Source: UBA7803 sp041686955 (GTDB lineage Bacteria; Pseudomonadota; Gammaproteobacteria; Pseudomonadales; Azotimanducaceae). From it: DNA of 64,000 nucleotides. The stretch spans positions 1 to 64,000 of the forward strand of contig JAWLCV010000002.1 of NCBI GenBank assembly GCA_041686955.1. Reading direction: 5' to 3'. Shown piece after piece: positions 22,465 to 30,359 of this stretch (position 1 is its first letter; every line of letters begins with the position of its first letter). The position numbers were made by a program, and so were the translations under genes. A model generated the notes under the pieces. The model saw only the letters and a program-made list of their open reading frames with translations, ran no database searches and was not told the DNA's origin.

Positions 22465-24042
22465 ATGCCGGGCCCTGAACGACAAGCCGCCTGGAAGACC
22501 CTGAGCCGGCTGGCCTCGGAGCTCTCCAACACCCCGTCCGCCACGCTGCTGGCGGACGAGCACCGCAACGCCGCCCTGCGGCTCGACCTGCCAGGCGTGC
22601 ACCTGGATCTCAGCAAGCAGCGCCTCGGCCCCGCCGTGGTGGCCGCGCTACTCGAGCTGGCCGAGCAGCAGGGCATGGCGGCGGCCATCGACGGGCTGTT
22701 TCAGGGCGCCCACGTCAACACCACCGAGGACCGCCCGGCACTGCACACGGCGCTCCGGGCCGGCCCGGGGGAAGCGCCGGCGGACGTGGAGGCGGCGGTG
22801 ACCCGGACCCGGGACCGGCTGCTCCGGTTCACCGCCCTGCTGACGAGGGGCGACGTCCGCGGACACACCGGCCGGGCCATCAGCGACGTGATCCACATCG
22901 GCATCGGCGGCTCCCACCTGGGCCCCGAGCTCACGGTGGAAGCCCTGAGCCGCCGGGACAGCCCCGGCCCGCGTTGCCGGTTCGTCGCGAACGTGGACGG
23001 CGATGCGCTGCGCTCGGCCCTCGACGGCCTGAACCCGGCCACCACCCTGTTCGTGGTGGTCTCCAAATCGTTCTCCACCCTGGAAACCCGAGTGAACGCC
23101 CAGTCGGCCAGAAGCTGGTTCCTGGAGCGCACCGGCAGCGTCGGCGCCCTCGCCCAGCACTTCCTGGCGGTGACGGCCAACGTGCAGGCGGCAGCGGAGT
23201 TCGGCATTCCCGAGACCCGGGTCTACCCTATGTGGGATTGGGTGGGCGGCCGCTACTCGCTGTGGTCCGCGGTGGGGCTACCCCTGGCGCTGCGGGCGGG
23301 GCCCGAGGTCTTCCTCGAGCTGCTGGAGGGGGCCCACGACATGGACCTGCACTTCCGGAACGCCCCCTTCGCCGGCAACGGCCCCCTGCTCATGGCCCTG
23401 GCCGGAATCTGGAACTGCAATTTCCTCGGTGCCGCCAGCGAGCTGGTGCTGCCCTACGACCGCCGGCTGCGGCTGCTGCCGGACTACCTGCAGCAGCTCG
23501 AGATGGAGAGCAACGGCAAGTCGGTTCACCAAGACGGCTCGCCGGTGGGGGTGCACACCATGCCCATGGTCTGGGGCGGCGAAGGCACCAATGGCCAGCA
23601 CGCCTACCACCAGCTCCTTCACCAGGGAACCCGGGCGTTCGCCGCCGACTTCGTGCTGACGGCCGCGCCGGATCACCAGCTCGCCGGCCATCACGCCTGG
23701 CTGCTGGCGAACGGCCTGGCTCAGAGCCAGGCGATGATGGCGGGCCAGGAGGCGGAGGACCCCCACCGGCGGGTCACCGGCGACAAGCCCACGACCACCC
23801 TGGTGCTGGAGCGTCTGACGCCCTACGCGCTGGGCGCCCTGCTGGCCCTGTACGAGCACAAAGTGTTTTGCCAGGGCGTCATCTGGGACATAAACTCGTT
23901 CGATCAATGGGGGGTCGAGCTGGGGAAACGGCTGGCGCTGCCGATTCACGAGGCGTTGAGCGGCGAGGCGACCCCGGCCGGCCAGGACGCCTCCACGCGG
24001 CATCTGATCGAGCATCTGCGCGGACGCCAGCCCACCGGCTGA
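22465..24042 (+). CDS. pgi: glucose-6-phosphate isomerase
   Basis: A 525-aa cytoplasmic glycolytic enzyme interconverting glucose-6-phosphate and fructose-6-phosphate. Conserved segments are VIHIGIGGSHLGPELTVEAL, VVSKSFSTLET, the ESNGKSVHQDG active-site region, EGTNGQHAYHQLLHQG with the catalytic His, and the C-terminal signature FDQWGVELGKRLA. It is slightly shorter than E. coli Pgi (549 aa), mainly at the N-terminus. The ATG at 22465 follows the kinase stop by 7 nt. Confidence 0.96.
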   Translation: MPGPERQAAWKTLSRLASELSNTPSATLLADEHRNAALRLDLPGVHLDLSKQRLGPAVVAALLELAEQQGMAAAIDGLFQGAHVNTTEDRPALHTALRAGPGEAPADVEAAVTRTRDRLLRFTALLTRGDVRGHTGRAISDVIHIGIGGSHLGPELTVEALSRRDSPGPRCRFVANVDGDALRSALDGLNPATTLFVVVSKSFSTLETRVNAQSARSWFLERTGSVGALAQHFLAVTANVQAAAEFGIPETRVYPMWDWVGGRYSLWSAVGLPLALRAGPEVFLELLEGAHDMDLHFRNAPFAGNGPLLMALAGIWNCNFLGAASELVLPYDRRLRLLPDYLQQLEMESNGKSVHQDGSPVGVHTMPMVWGGEGTNGQHAYHQLLHQGTRAFAADFVLTAAPDHQLAGHHAWLLANGLAQSQAMMAGQEAEDPHRRVTGDKPTTTLVLERLTPYALGALLALYEHKVFCQGVIWDINSFDQWGVELGKRLALPIHEALSGEATPAGQDASTRHLIEHLRGRQPTG

Positions 24043-24079
24043 CCGGCCCCCTCCCGGCTATCGGCAGGAGGAGCAGGAC

Positions 24080-26023
24080 ATGTCCGAACCGCACACTTAC
24101 CCCGTTCCCGAGTTCATGCAGGAACGCGCCTTCATCAATGACGCGCAGTATCGGGCCATGTACCAGCGGTCGGTGGAGGATCCGGAGGGATTCTGGGCGG
24201 AGCAGGCGGACATCTTCCTCGACTGGGAACGCAAGTGGGACTCGGTGTTCGAGCAGGACATGCGCGCCGGCAAGGTGAGCTGGTTCTCCGGCGGCCGTCT
24301 CAACATCAGCTACAACTGCATCGACCGGCACCTGCCCCAGCGCGCGGGCCAGGCCGCCATCATCTGGGAAGGTGACGATCCGGACGAAGACCTGACCATC
24401 AGCTACCAGACCCTGCACGACGAGGTGTGCCGGCTCGCCAACGGTCTCAAGCAGCGGGGCGTGCGCAAGGGGGATCGGGTGTGCATCTACATGCCCATGA
24501 TTCCCGAGGCCGCCTACGCCATGCTCGCCTGCGTGCGCATCGGCGCCATACACTCCGTGGTGTTCGGCGGCTTCTCACCCCACTCGCTGAAGGACCGGAT
24601 CCTGGACTCGGACTGCCGCTGCGTCATCACCGCGGACGAGGGGGTCCGGGGCGGACGCACGGTGCCCCTCAAGGAAAACACCGAGGTGGCGCTGGCCGAC
24701 TGCCCCGACGTCCATACCGTGATCACGGTGCGGCGCACCGGCGCCGACGTCACCTGGGACGATTCCCGGGACGTCTGGTACCACGATCTGGTGGCCGACC
24801 AGGCCACCTCCTGCGAACCCGAGTCCATGGAGGCGGAGGACCCCTCCTTCATCCTCTATACCTCCGGCTCCACGGGCAAACCCAAGGGGGTGCAGCACGC
24901 CACGGCCGGCTACCTGCTGCAGGCGGCCATGACCCACAAGTACGTGTTCGATTACCACGACGGCGACGTCTACTGGTGCACGGCCGACGTGGGCTGGGTC
25001 ACCGGCCACTCGTACATCGTCTACGGGCCTCTGGCGAACGGCGCCACCACCGTGATGTTCGAGGGCGTGCCCACCTATCCGGATTCCTCCCGCTGCTGGC
25101 AGGTGGTGGACAAGCACCGGGTCAACGTGTTCTACACCGCTCCCACCGCGCTGCGCTCGCTGATGGCGCAGGGGGACGAGCCGGTGAAGCGGACGTCACG
25201 GAAGACGCTGCACCTGTTGGGCACCGTCGGCGAGCCCATCAACCCCGAGGCCTGGGAGTGGTACCACCGGGTGGTGGGCGAAGGCCGCTGCCCCATCGTC
25301 GACACCTGGTGGCAGACGGAGACCGGCGGCATCATGATCTCGCCCCTGCCCGGCGCCATGGCGCTCAAACCCGGCTCGGCCACCTTGCCTTTCTTCGGCG
25401 TGCAGCCGGGACTGGTGGACGAGAACGGCCGCCTCATCGAGGAGACGGAGGCGCGGGGCAACCTGGTGATCACCCACACCTGGCCGGGACAGATCCGCAC
25501 GGTGTTCGGCGATCACCAAAGGGTGGTGGATACCTACTACTCCGCCTACCCGGGTTACTACTTCACCGGCGACGGGGCCCGCCGCGACGCGGACGGCTAT
25601 TACTGGATCACCGGCCGGGTGGACGACGTGCTGAACGTCTCCGGTCATCGTATCGGCACCGCCGAGGTGGAAAGCGCCCTGGTGCTCCACGAGCTGGTGG
25701 CGGAAGCGGCCGTGGTGGGCTTTCCCCACGAGCTGAAGGGCGAAGGCATCTACGCCTACGTCACCCTCATGAGCGGCAGCGATCCGGACCTGGACGCCCT
25801 CCGGAACGAGCTGGTGGAGCTGGTTCGCCGGGAGATCGGCGCCATCGCCAAGCCGGACGTGATCCAGTTCGCGCCGGGACTGCCCAAGACCCGCTCGGGC
25901 AAGATCATGCGCCGGATCCTGCGCAAGATCGCAGCCGACGAGCTGGACAACCTGGGCGACACCACCACCCTGGCCGATCCGGCGGTGGTGGAGGAGCTGG
26001 TGGCCAACCGCAGCAGGGCCTGA
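24080..26023 (+). CDS. acs: acetyl-CoA synthetase (AMP-forming)
   Basis: A 647-aa adenylating enzyme that turns acetate, ATP and CoA into acetyl-CoA. The AMP-binding signature YTSGSTGKPKGVQH lies near residues 258-270. WWQTETGGIM follows, and the C-terminal KTRSGKIMRR holds the catalytic lysine (about 608) that Pat-type acetyltransferases modify in relatives. The length is that of the family. A GGAGGAG site lies 8 nt before the ATG. A perfect hairpin begins within the stop codon. Confidence 0.97.
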   Translation: MSEPHTYPVPEFMQERAFINDAQYRAMYQRSVEDPEGFWAEQADIFLDWERKWDSVFEQDMRAGKVSWFSGGRLNISYNCIDRHLPQRAGQAAIIWEGDDPDEDLTISYQTLHDEVCRLANGLKQRGVRKGDRVCIYMPMIPEAAYAMLACVRIGAIHSVVFGGFSPHSLKDRILDSDCRCVITADEGVRGGRTVPLKENTEVALADCPDVHTVITVRRTGADVTWDDSRDVWYHDLVADQATSCEPESMEAEDPSFILYTSGSTGKPKGVQHATAGYLLQAAMTHKYVFDYHDGDVYWCTADVGWVTGHSYIVYGPLANGATTVMFEGVPTYPDSSRCWQVVDKHRVNVFYTAPTALRSLMAQGDEPVKRTSRKTLHLLGTVGEPINPEAWEWYHRVVGEGRCPIVDTWWQTETGGIMISPLPGAMALKPGSATLPFFGVQPGLVDENGRLIEETEARGNLVITHTWPGQIRTVFGDHQRVVDTYYSAYPGYYFTGDGARRDADGYYWITGRVDDVLNVSGHRIGTAEVESALVLHELVAEAAVVGFPHELKGEGIYAYVTLMSGSDPDLDALRNELVELVRREIGAIAKPDVIQFAPGLPKTRSGKIMRRILRKIAADELDNLGDTTTLADPAVVEELVANRSRA

Positions 26024-26050
26024 CCTGGGCCCCCGGTGAGGGCCCAGGTC
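26022..26050 (+). terminator. hairpin at the end of acs
   Basis: A perfect 11-bp stem (GACCTGGGCCC, 26022-26032, with GGGCCCAGGTC, 26040-26050) and a 7-nt loop start inside the acs stop codon. No T-run follows, so it may act as an RNA 3'-end stabiliser or a Rho-assisted end rather than a classic intrinsic terminator. Confidence 0.6.
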
Positions 26051-26141
26051 ACCGCGATCGCGCAAACCGGAACCACGTCACGGCAGTGCCATGGCCGGAA
26101 ACTAGGATCAGTGGACGGCCAACGTGACGAGGGCGCGCATC

Positions 26142-26282
26142 ATGGACGATCTCGATCTGGAGACGGAGTTCGACGATCTCGGGGACGCTGAGCTGGAGGC
26201 CAATCCGGAGGCCTTCTACTTCGCGCTGAAGGCGGCGCTGGAGAGGACGCCCATGGAGCCGCCGCCGGCGGCTCTGGGCTAG
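26142..26282 (+). CDS. possible small acidic protein, 46 aa
   Basis: A small open frame from ATG 26142 to TAG 26282, not otherwise recognised. The predicted product begins MDDLDLETEFDDLGDAE and has about a dozen acidic residues in the first 25, a short amphipathic segment (EAFYFALKAALER) and a Pro-rich end. An in-frame GTG at 26124 could add six residues. A weak GAGGG lies 10 nt before the ATG. The stop codon is part of the first unit of an 18-bp tandem repeat, so each repeat unit repeats the same CTG GGC TAG ending. Coding is uncertain; composition is the only support. Confidence 0.35.
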   Translation: MDDLDLETEFDDLGDAELEANPEAFYFALKAALERTPMEPPPAALG

Positions 26283-26357
26283 AGGACCGTTCTGGGCTAG
26301 AGGACCGTTCTGGGCTAGAGGACCGTTCTGGGCTAGAGGACGGTTCTGGGCTAGAAG
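26274..26357. repeat. 18-bp tandem repeat (about 4.7 copies)
   Basis: Units CTGGGCTAGAGGACCGTT start at 26274, 26292, 26310 and 26328 (the last with one C-to-G change); a fifth partial unit runs to 26357. Three copies are identical, which implies recent or ongoing expansion. On the plus strand every unit carries an in-frame TAG; on the minus strand the units encode the hexapeptide GPLAQN within an open frame. Confidence 0.95.
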
Positions 26358-26453
26358 ATCACGAGGGCTCGCGGTGATCCGGCCCGGAAGGCGAACGCCC
26401 CCGGGCCGGCCCAGATCCAAGCCCAACCTACGCGCAGAGCGCGTCGTTGGCAG

Positions 26454-28553
26454 CTACGCGCTTTGGGCGTAGTTGGGGACTTCCTTCATGGAGAGCTTGA
26501 TGCGGCCGCGCTGGTCCACGTCGAGAACCACCACGTCCACCATCTGGCCTTCCTGCAGGTAGTCGGTCACGGACTCCACACGCTCGTCCGCGATCTGCGA
26601 GATGTGCAGCAGACCGTCCTTGCCCGGCAGGATGTTGACGAACGCGCCGAAGTCGACGATCCGCTCCACCCGGCCGTGGTAGATCCTGCCCACCTCGGCT
26701 TCCGCCGTGATCTCCTGGACCCGCGCCACCGCGGCCTCCATGGCCTCGGCGTTCTCGGCGTAGATCCGCACGCTGCCATCGTCCTCGATGTCGATGTCCG
26801 CGCCGGTTTCCTCGACGATGGAACGGATGGTGGCGCCGCCCTTGCCGATGACGTCGCGGATCTTGTCCACGGGCACCATGACCACCTTCATGGACGGGGC
26901 GTTCTCGGAGAGCTGATCCCGCGGCTTTTCGATGACCTTGGCCATCTCGCCGAGGATGTGCTGACGGGCCTCCAGGGCCTGATGCAGCGCCACTTCCATG
27001 ATCTCCTCGGTGATGCCGGCGATCTTGATGTCCATCTGCAGCGCGGTCACGCCCTTGGCGGTGCCGGCCACCTTGAAGTCCATGTCGCCGAGGTGGTCCT
27101 CGTCACCCAGGATGTCGGTGAGCACGGCGTACTTGTTGCCGTCCTTCACCAGGCCCATGGCCACCCCCGCCACCGGTGCCTTCACCGGCACCCCGGCGTC
27201 CATCAGCGCGAGCGACGTGCCGCACACCGTCGCCATGGAGCTCGAGCCGTTGGATTCGGTGATCTCGGAGACCACGCGGAGGGTGTAGGGGAAATCGTCC
27301 ACCGTGGGCAGCACCGCCGAAACGCCGCGCCGAGCCAGCCGGCCGTGGCCGATCTCCCGGCGCTTCGGGCCGGTCATCATGCCCGCCTCGCCGACGCTGA
27401 ACGGCGGGAAGTTGTAGTGCAGCAGGAAGTTGTCCTTGTAGGAGCCTTCCAGCGCATCGATGAGGGCGGCGTCCCGCAGGGTGCCCAGGGTGGCCACCAC
27501 GATGGCCTGGGTCTCGCCGCGGGTGAAGAGCGCCGAGCCGTGGGTCTTCGGCAGGAACGGCACCTGGATGTCGATGGGACGCACGGTGCGCAGGTCGCGG
27601 CCGTCGATCCGCGGCTCGCCGTTCAGCACCCGCTGACGGACGATGTCCTTCTCCACCTTGCCGAACATGTTCGACACCTCCTCGGCGTCGAATCGGGGCG
27701 CCTCACCGCCGGCGAGCTGCTCCACGGCGCGCGCGCGCAATTCGCTCACCCGGCCCTGGCGCTGCATCTTGTCGGTGATCCGGTAGGCCTCGCCCAGCTC
27801 GGCCTTGACCAGGGATTCCACGGCCTCCTTCAGGCTCTCGTCCACCGGAGCGGGCTCCCAGTCCCAGCGCGGCTTGCCGGCCTCCGCCGCCAGCTCCTTG
27901 ATGGCGCTGATGGCGACCTGCATTTCCTGGTGGGCGAACAGCACCGCCCCGAGCATCTCGTCCTCGGTGAGCTCCTTGGCTTCCGACTCCACCATGAGCA
28001 CCGCTTCGTCGGTGCCTGCCACCACCATGGACAGATCGGACTCGAGCAGGTGGGAATAGCTGGGGTTGAGCAGGTACGTGCCGTCCTTGTAGCCGACCCG
28101 GGCGACGCCGATGGGGCCGTTGAAGGGAATGCCCGAGACGGCGAGCGCCGCGGAGGCGCCCAGCATGGACGCGATGTCCGGATCTTCGTTCTTGTCCGCC
28201 GACATCACCGTGCAGACCACCTGCACCTCGTTCATGAACCCTTTCGGGAACAGCGGCCGGAGCGGCCGGTCGATGAGGCGCGAGGTCAGGGTTTCCTTCT
28301 CCGAAGGACGCCCTTCCCGGCGGAAGAAGCCGCCCGGGATCTTGCCCGCGGCGTAGGTCTTCTCCTGGTAGTTCACCGTGAGCGGGAAGAAGCTCTGCCC
28401 CGGCCGGGGCTGCTTCACGCCCACCGCCGTGCACAGCACCACGGTGTTGCCCATGGTGACCAGCACCGCACCGGTGGCCTGTTTGGCGACGCGGCCCGTT
28501 TCCAGGGTCACGCTCTGCTCGCCAAACTGAAATTGTTTAGTAACGGGATTCAA
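26454..28553 (-). CDS. pnp: polyribonucleotide nucleotidyltransferase (PNPase)
   Basis: A 699-aa phosphorolytic 3'-5' exoribonuclease, trimeric core of the RNA degradosome. Two RNase PH domains (about 1-230 and 300-540, the second with LDAGVPVKAPVAGVAMGLV) flank an alpha-helical domain. A KH domain (IRDVIGKGGATIRSIVEETG) and an S1 domain (GRVERIVDFGAFVNILPGKDGLLHIS) end the protein. A GGAGGA site sits 7 nt before a TTG at 28553, giving an N-terminus that aligns with E. coli PNPase; an ATG at 28568 overlaps that site and is less likely. It is last in the operon after rpsO. Confidence 0.96.
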   Translation of the reverse strand: MNPVTKQFQFGEQSVTLETGRVAKQATGAVLVTMGNTVVLCTAVGVKQPRPGQSFFPLTVNYQEKTYAAGKIPGGFFRREGRPSEKETLTSRLIDRPLRPLFPKGFMNEVQVVCTVMSADKNEDPDIASMLGASAALAVSGIPFNGPIGVARVGYKDGTYLLNPSYSHLLESDLSMVVAGTDEAVLMVESEAKELTEDEMLGAVLFAHQEMQVAISAIKELAAEAGKPRWDWEPAPVDESLKEAVESLVKAELGEAYRITDKMQRQGRVSELRARAVEQLAGGEAPRFDAEEVSNMFGKVEKDIVRQRVLNGEPRIDGRDLRTVRPIDIQVPFLPKTHGSALFTRGETQAIVVATLGTLRDAALIDALEGSYKDNFLLHYNFPPFSVGEAGMMTGPKRREIGHGRLARRGVSAVLPTVDDFPYTLRVVSEITESNGSSSMATVCGTSLALMDAGVPVKAPVAGVAMGLVKDGNKYAVLTDILGDEDHLGDMDFKVAGTAKGVTALQMDIKIAGITEEIMEVALHQALEARQHILGEMAKVIEKPRDQLSENAPSMKVVMVPVDKIRDVIGKGGATIRSIVEETGADIDIEDDGSVRIYAENAEAMEAAVARVQEITAEAEVGRIYHGRVERIVDFGAFVNILPGKDGLLHISQIADERVESVTDYLQEGQMVDVVVLDVDQRGRIKLSMKEVPNYAQSA

Positions 28554-28577
28554 ACTGTATTCCTCCATTTCCTGTAG

Positions 28578-28607
28578 CGGCGGCCGCAACCTCGTCAGCG
28601 GCCGCCG
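28578..28607 (-). promoter_or_regulatory. rpsO-pnp intercistronic hairpin
   Basis: A 10-bp GC stem (28578-28587 with 28598-28607) closes a 10-nt loop in the pnp leader, and a smaller hairpin follows at about 28618-28633. In E. coli the equivalent spacer folds into an RNase III target through which PNPase represses its own mRNA. The structure is seen; the regulation is inferred. Confidence 0.55.
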
Positions 28608-28652
28608 TCGTTCGGACTGCCGCCGGGCGGCACGGTCCGCGAGCGCTCGCTC

Positions 28653-28922
28653 TTAGCGGCGCAGTCCCAGCCGGCCGATCAGCTCGGCGTAGCGGTTCGG
28701 GTTCTTGCGCTTGAGATAGTCGAGCAGCTTCCGGCGCTGATTCACCATGCGGATCAGCCCCCGACGGGAATGATGATCCTGCTTGTGGGAGCGGAAATGC
28801 TCCTGCAGCGCGTTGATGTTGTGGGTCAACAGGGCAACCTGTACTTCCGGTGAACCCGTGTCTCCCTCTTCGACCTGGTAGTCCTTGATGATTTCAGCTT
28901 TCGCTGCTGCTGAAAGTGCCAT
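28653..28922 (-). CDS. rpsO: ribosomal protein S15
   Basis: An 89-aa small-subunit protein that binds the 16S central domain early in assembly. The typical residues GDTGSPEVQVALLTHNI, LQEHFRSHKQDHHSRRGL and the ending YLKRKNPNRYAELIGRLGLR are present. The start ATG at 28922 gives the canonical MALSA N-terminus; the frame is open further upstream but that part is not part of the protein. It lies between truB and pnp. Confidence 0.98.
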   Translation of the reverse strand: MALSAAAKAEIIKDYQVEEGDTGSPEVQVALLTHNINALQEHFRSHKQDHHSRRGLIRMVNQRRKLLDYLKRKNPNRYAELIGRLGLRR

Positions 28923-28984
28923 TTCGCTTTCTCCAATATGCATTCATCGAAAAATCGAGACATCCGCGCATATTTGCAGACGCC

Positions 28985-29908
28985 TCACGCCGCAACGACC
29001 AGCCGCCTCGGAGCGACCCGGCCGTCGTCGAGCACCTCGCCCACGCCGAGAAATCGGGCGGGCCCTTCCTGTTGCGCCTGGGACAGCCGCACCCAGCCAC
29101 TGCTGGGCGCGTGAGGCACGATGACCGGCTGACCCTGGCGCAGATAGTACGCCGTGTCGTCGTTCAGGGTGACCTCGGGCCAATGGCCCACGGCGCTGGA
29201 CACGGGCAGCAGGAACGGGTCCAGGGACCCTTTCTCCAGGGCTGCCTCCAGGGTCTCGAAAGTCACCAGGTCCGCCTCCGTGTAGGGGCCGGCGGCCAGG
29301 CGCCGCAGCGCGATCACGTGCGCGCCGCAGCCGAGGAGCTCGCCGAGCTCCTCGGCGATGGTGCGCACGTACGTGCCCTTGCTGCAGTGGATCGACAGGG
29401 TGAGCTCGTCGCCCTCGAGCGCAACCAGCTCGTTGGCGAAGATCGTCACCCGGCGGGATTCCCGCTCGATCTCGATACCCTGGCGGGCCAGCTTGTACAG
29501 CGGCTGGCCCTGATGCTTCACCGCCGAGAACATCGACGGCACCTGTTCGATCTCGCCCCGGAAGAAACGCAGCGCGTCCTCCACCCGGGCTTCGCTCACG
29601 TTCTCCACCGGCCGGGTGGCAATCACGTTGCCGTCCGCGTCGCCGCTGTCGGTGGCCACCCCGAGCTTCAGCCGCGTCAGGTACTTCTTGTCCGAGTTCA
29701 GCAGATACTGCGAGAACTTGGTGGCCTCGCCGAAGCACAACGGCAGCACCCCGGTGGCCAGGGGGTCCAGCGCGCCGGTGTGGCCCACCTTCTGCGCGTG
29801 AAACAGCCGCTTCGCCTTCTGCACGGCATCGTTGGAGCTCATGCCCTGGGGCTTGTCCAGCACCAGGATGCCGCTGACGTCGCGGCCGCGGCGTCTGCGC
29901 CTAGCCAT
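28985..29908 (-). CDS. truB: tRNA pseudouridine(55) synthase TruB
   Basis: A 307-aa enzyme that makes pseudouridine 55 in the T-loop of tRNAs. The catalytic motif HTGALDPLATGVLPLCFGEATKF carries the nucleophilic Asp near residue 47. KRLFHAQKVGH and the YxRTIAEELG region are further family marks, and a PUA-like C-terminus follows. The ATG at 29908 lies inside the rbfA end (8-nt overlap ATGGCTAG), so translation is probably coupled. Confidence 0.96.
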   Translation of the reverse strand: MARRRRRGRDVSGILVLDKPQGMSSNDAVQKAKRLFHAQKVGHTGALDPLATGVLPLCFGEATKFSQYLLNSDKKYLTRLKLGVATDSGDADGNVIATRPVENVSEARVEDALRFFRGEIEQVPSMFSAVKHQGQPLYKLARQGIEIERESRRVTIFANELVALEGDELTLSIHCSKGTYVRTIAEELGELLGCGAHVIALRRLAAGPYTEADLVTFETLEAALEKGSLDPFLLPVSSAVGHWPEVTLNDDTAYYLRQGQPVIVPHAPSSGWVRLSQAQQEGPARFLGVGEVLDDGRVAPRRLVVAA

Positions 29909-30356
29909 CGTTGCGGTCCTCGCGGGCGGGACCGCCCGCAGCATCACCGCCGGACGCGTCTCCGCCGGACACGTCTCCGCCGGACGCGTGTCCGCCGGCG
30001 CGGCGGTCGGCCTCCACGGCCCTCTCGATGAGCGCTTCCAGCCGCGGGCCTTCTTCCATGAGCTCGTCGTAGTGAATGCGCAGCTTCGGCGTGGTCCGCA
30101 TGCGGTGCCGTTTCGCCAGCTCCGAGCGGAAGAAGCCCGCTGCGCCGTTCAGCACCCGCACCAGCTCGGCGCGGGCCTCGGGCGTGCTGGCCTCGATGGA
30201 CGACACGTAGACGTCCGCGTAGGAGAGATCGCGGCTCACCTTCACTTCGTTGACGTTCACCATGCCCACCCGCGGGTCCCGCATCTCCCGCTGAATGATG
30301 GCGGCCAGCTCGTCGCGGATGAAATCGGCGACACGTAGGTCACGTCCGGAATCCAT
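29901..30356 (-). CDS. rbfA: ribosome-binding factor A
   Basis: A 151-aa 30S maturation factor with a KH-type fold. Family residues RVADFIRDELAAIIQREMRDPR, VNEVKVSRDLSYADVYVS and the LRIHYDELMEEGPRLEALI helix are present. The C-terminus carries an unusual Gly/Asp-rich tail with repeats of the SGGDA type encoded by a 15-bp tandem repeat. The stop overlaps truB; infB ends 3 nt upstream of the start. Confidence 0.95.
   Translation of the reverse strand: MDSGRDLRVADFIRDELAAIIQREMRDPRVGMVNVNEVKVSRDLSYADVYVSSIEASTPEARAELVRVLNGAAGFFRSELAKRHRMRTTPKLRIHYDELMEEGPRLEALIERAVEADRRAGGHASGGDVSGGDASGGDAAGGPAREDRNDG
29948..29999 (-). repeat. 15-bp tandem repeat in the 3' end of rbfA
   Basis: Units CCGCCGGACGCGTCT at 29948, 29963 and 29978 plus a partial fourth differ by one or two bases. 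They encode SGGDA/VSGGD pentapeptides in the RbfA tail. The unit length keeps the frame, so copy number could vary without breaking the gene. Confidence 0.9.
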
Positions 30357-30359
30357 GGC

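Larger units (their letters stand above)
26051..26453. other. acs-pnp convergent spacer
   Basis: About 400 bp between two convergent housekeeping genes. It contains one possible 46-codon gene (26142-26282), an 18-bp tandem repeat (26274-26357) and a short GC hairpin 26430-26444 just after the pnp stop. The minus-strand frame through the repeat (125 codons from a TTG) has no recognisable domain. Confidence 0.7.

Noticed and set aside
26049..26426. Minus-strand 125-codon frame with GPLAQN repeats after pnp
   Set aside because: It starts at a TTG with a poor ribosome-binding site, has no conserved domain, and its repeats arise from the 18-bp DNA repeat. Listed only under the repeat finding.
26463..28577. 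A 704-codon open frame opposite pnp, and similar long frames opposite infB, dnaK, nusA, ftsH, tyrS and recN
   Set aside because: All are shadows of well-conserved genes; high GC at third positions keeps the antisense frame open.
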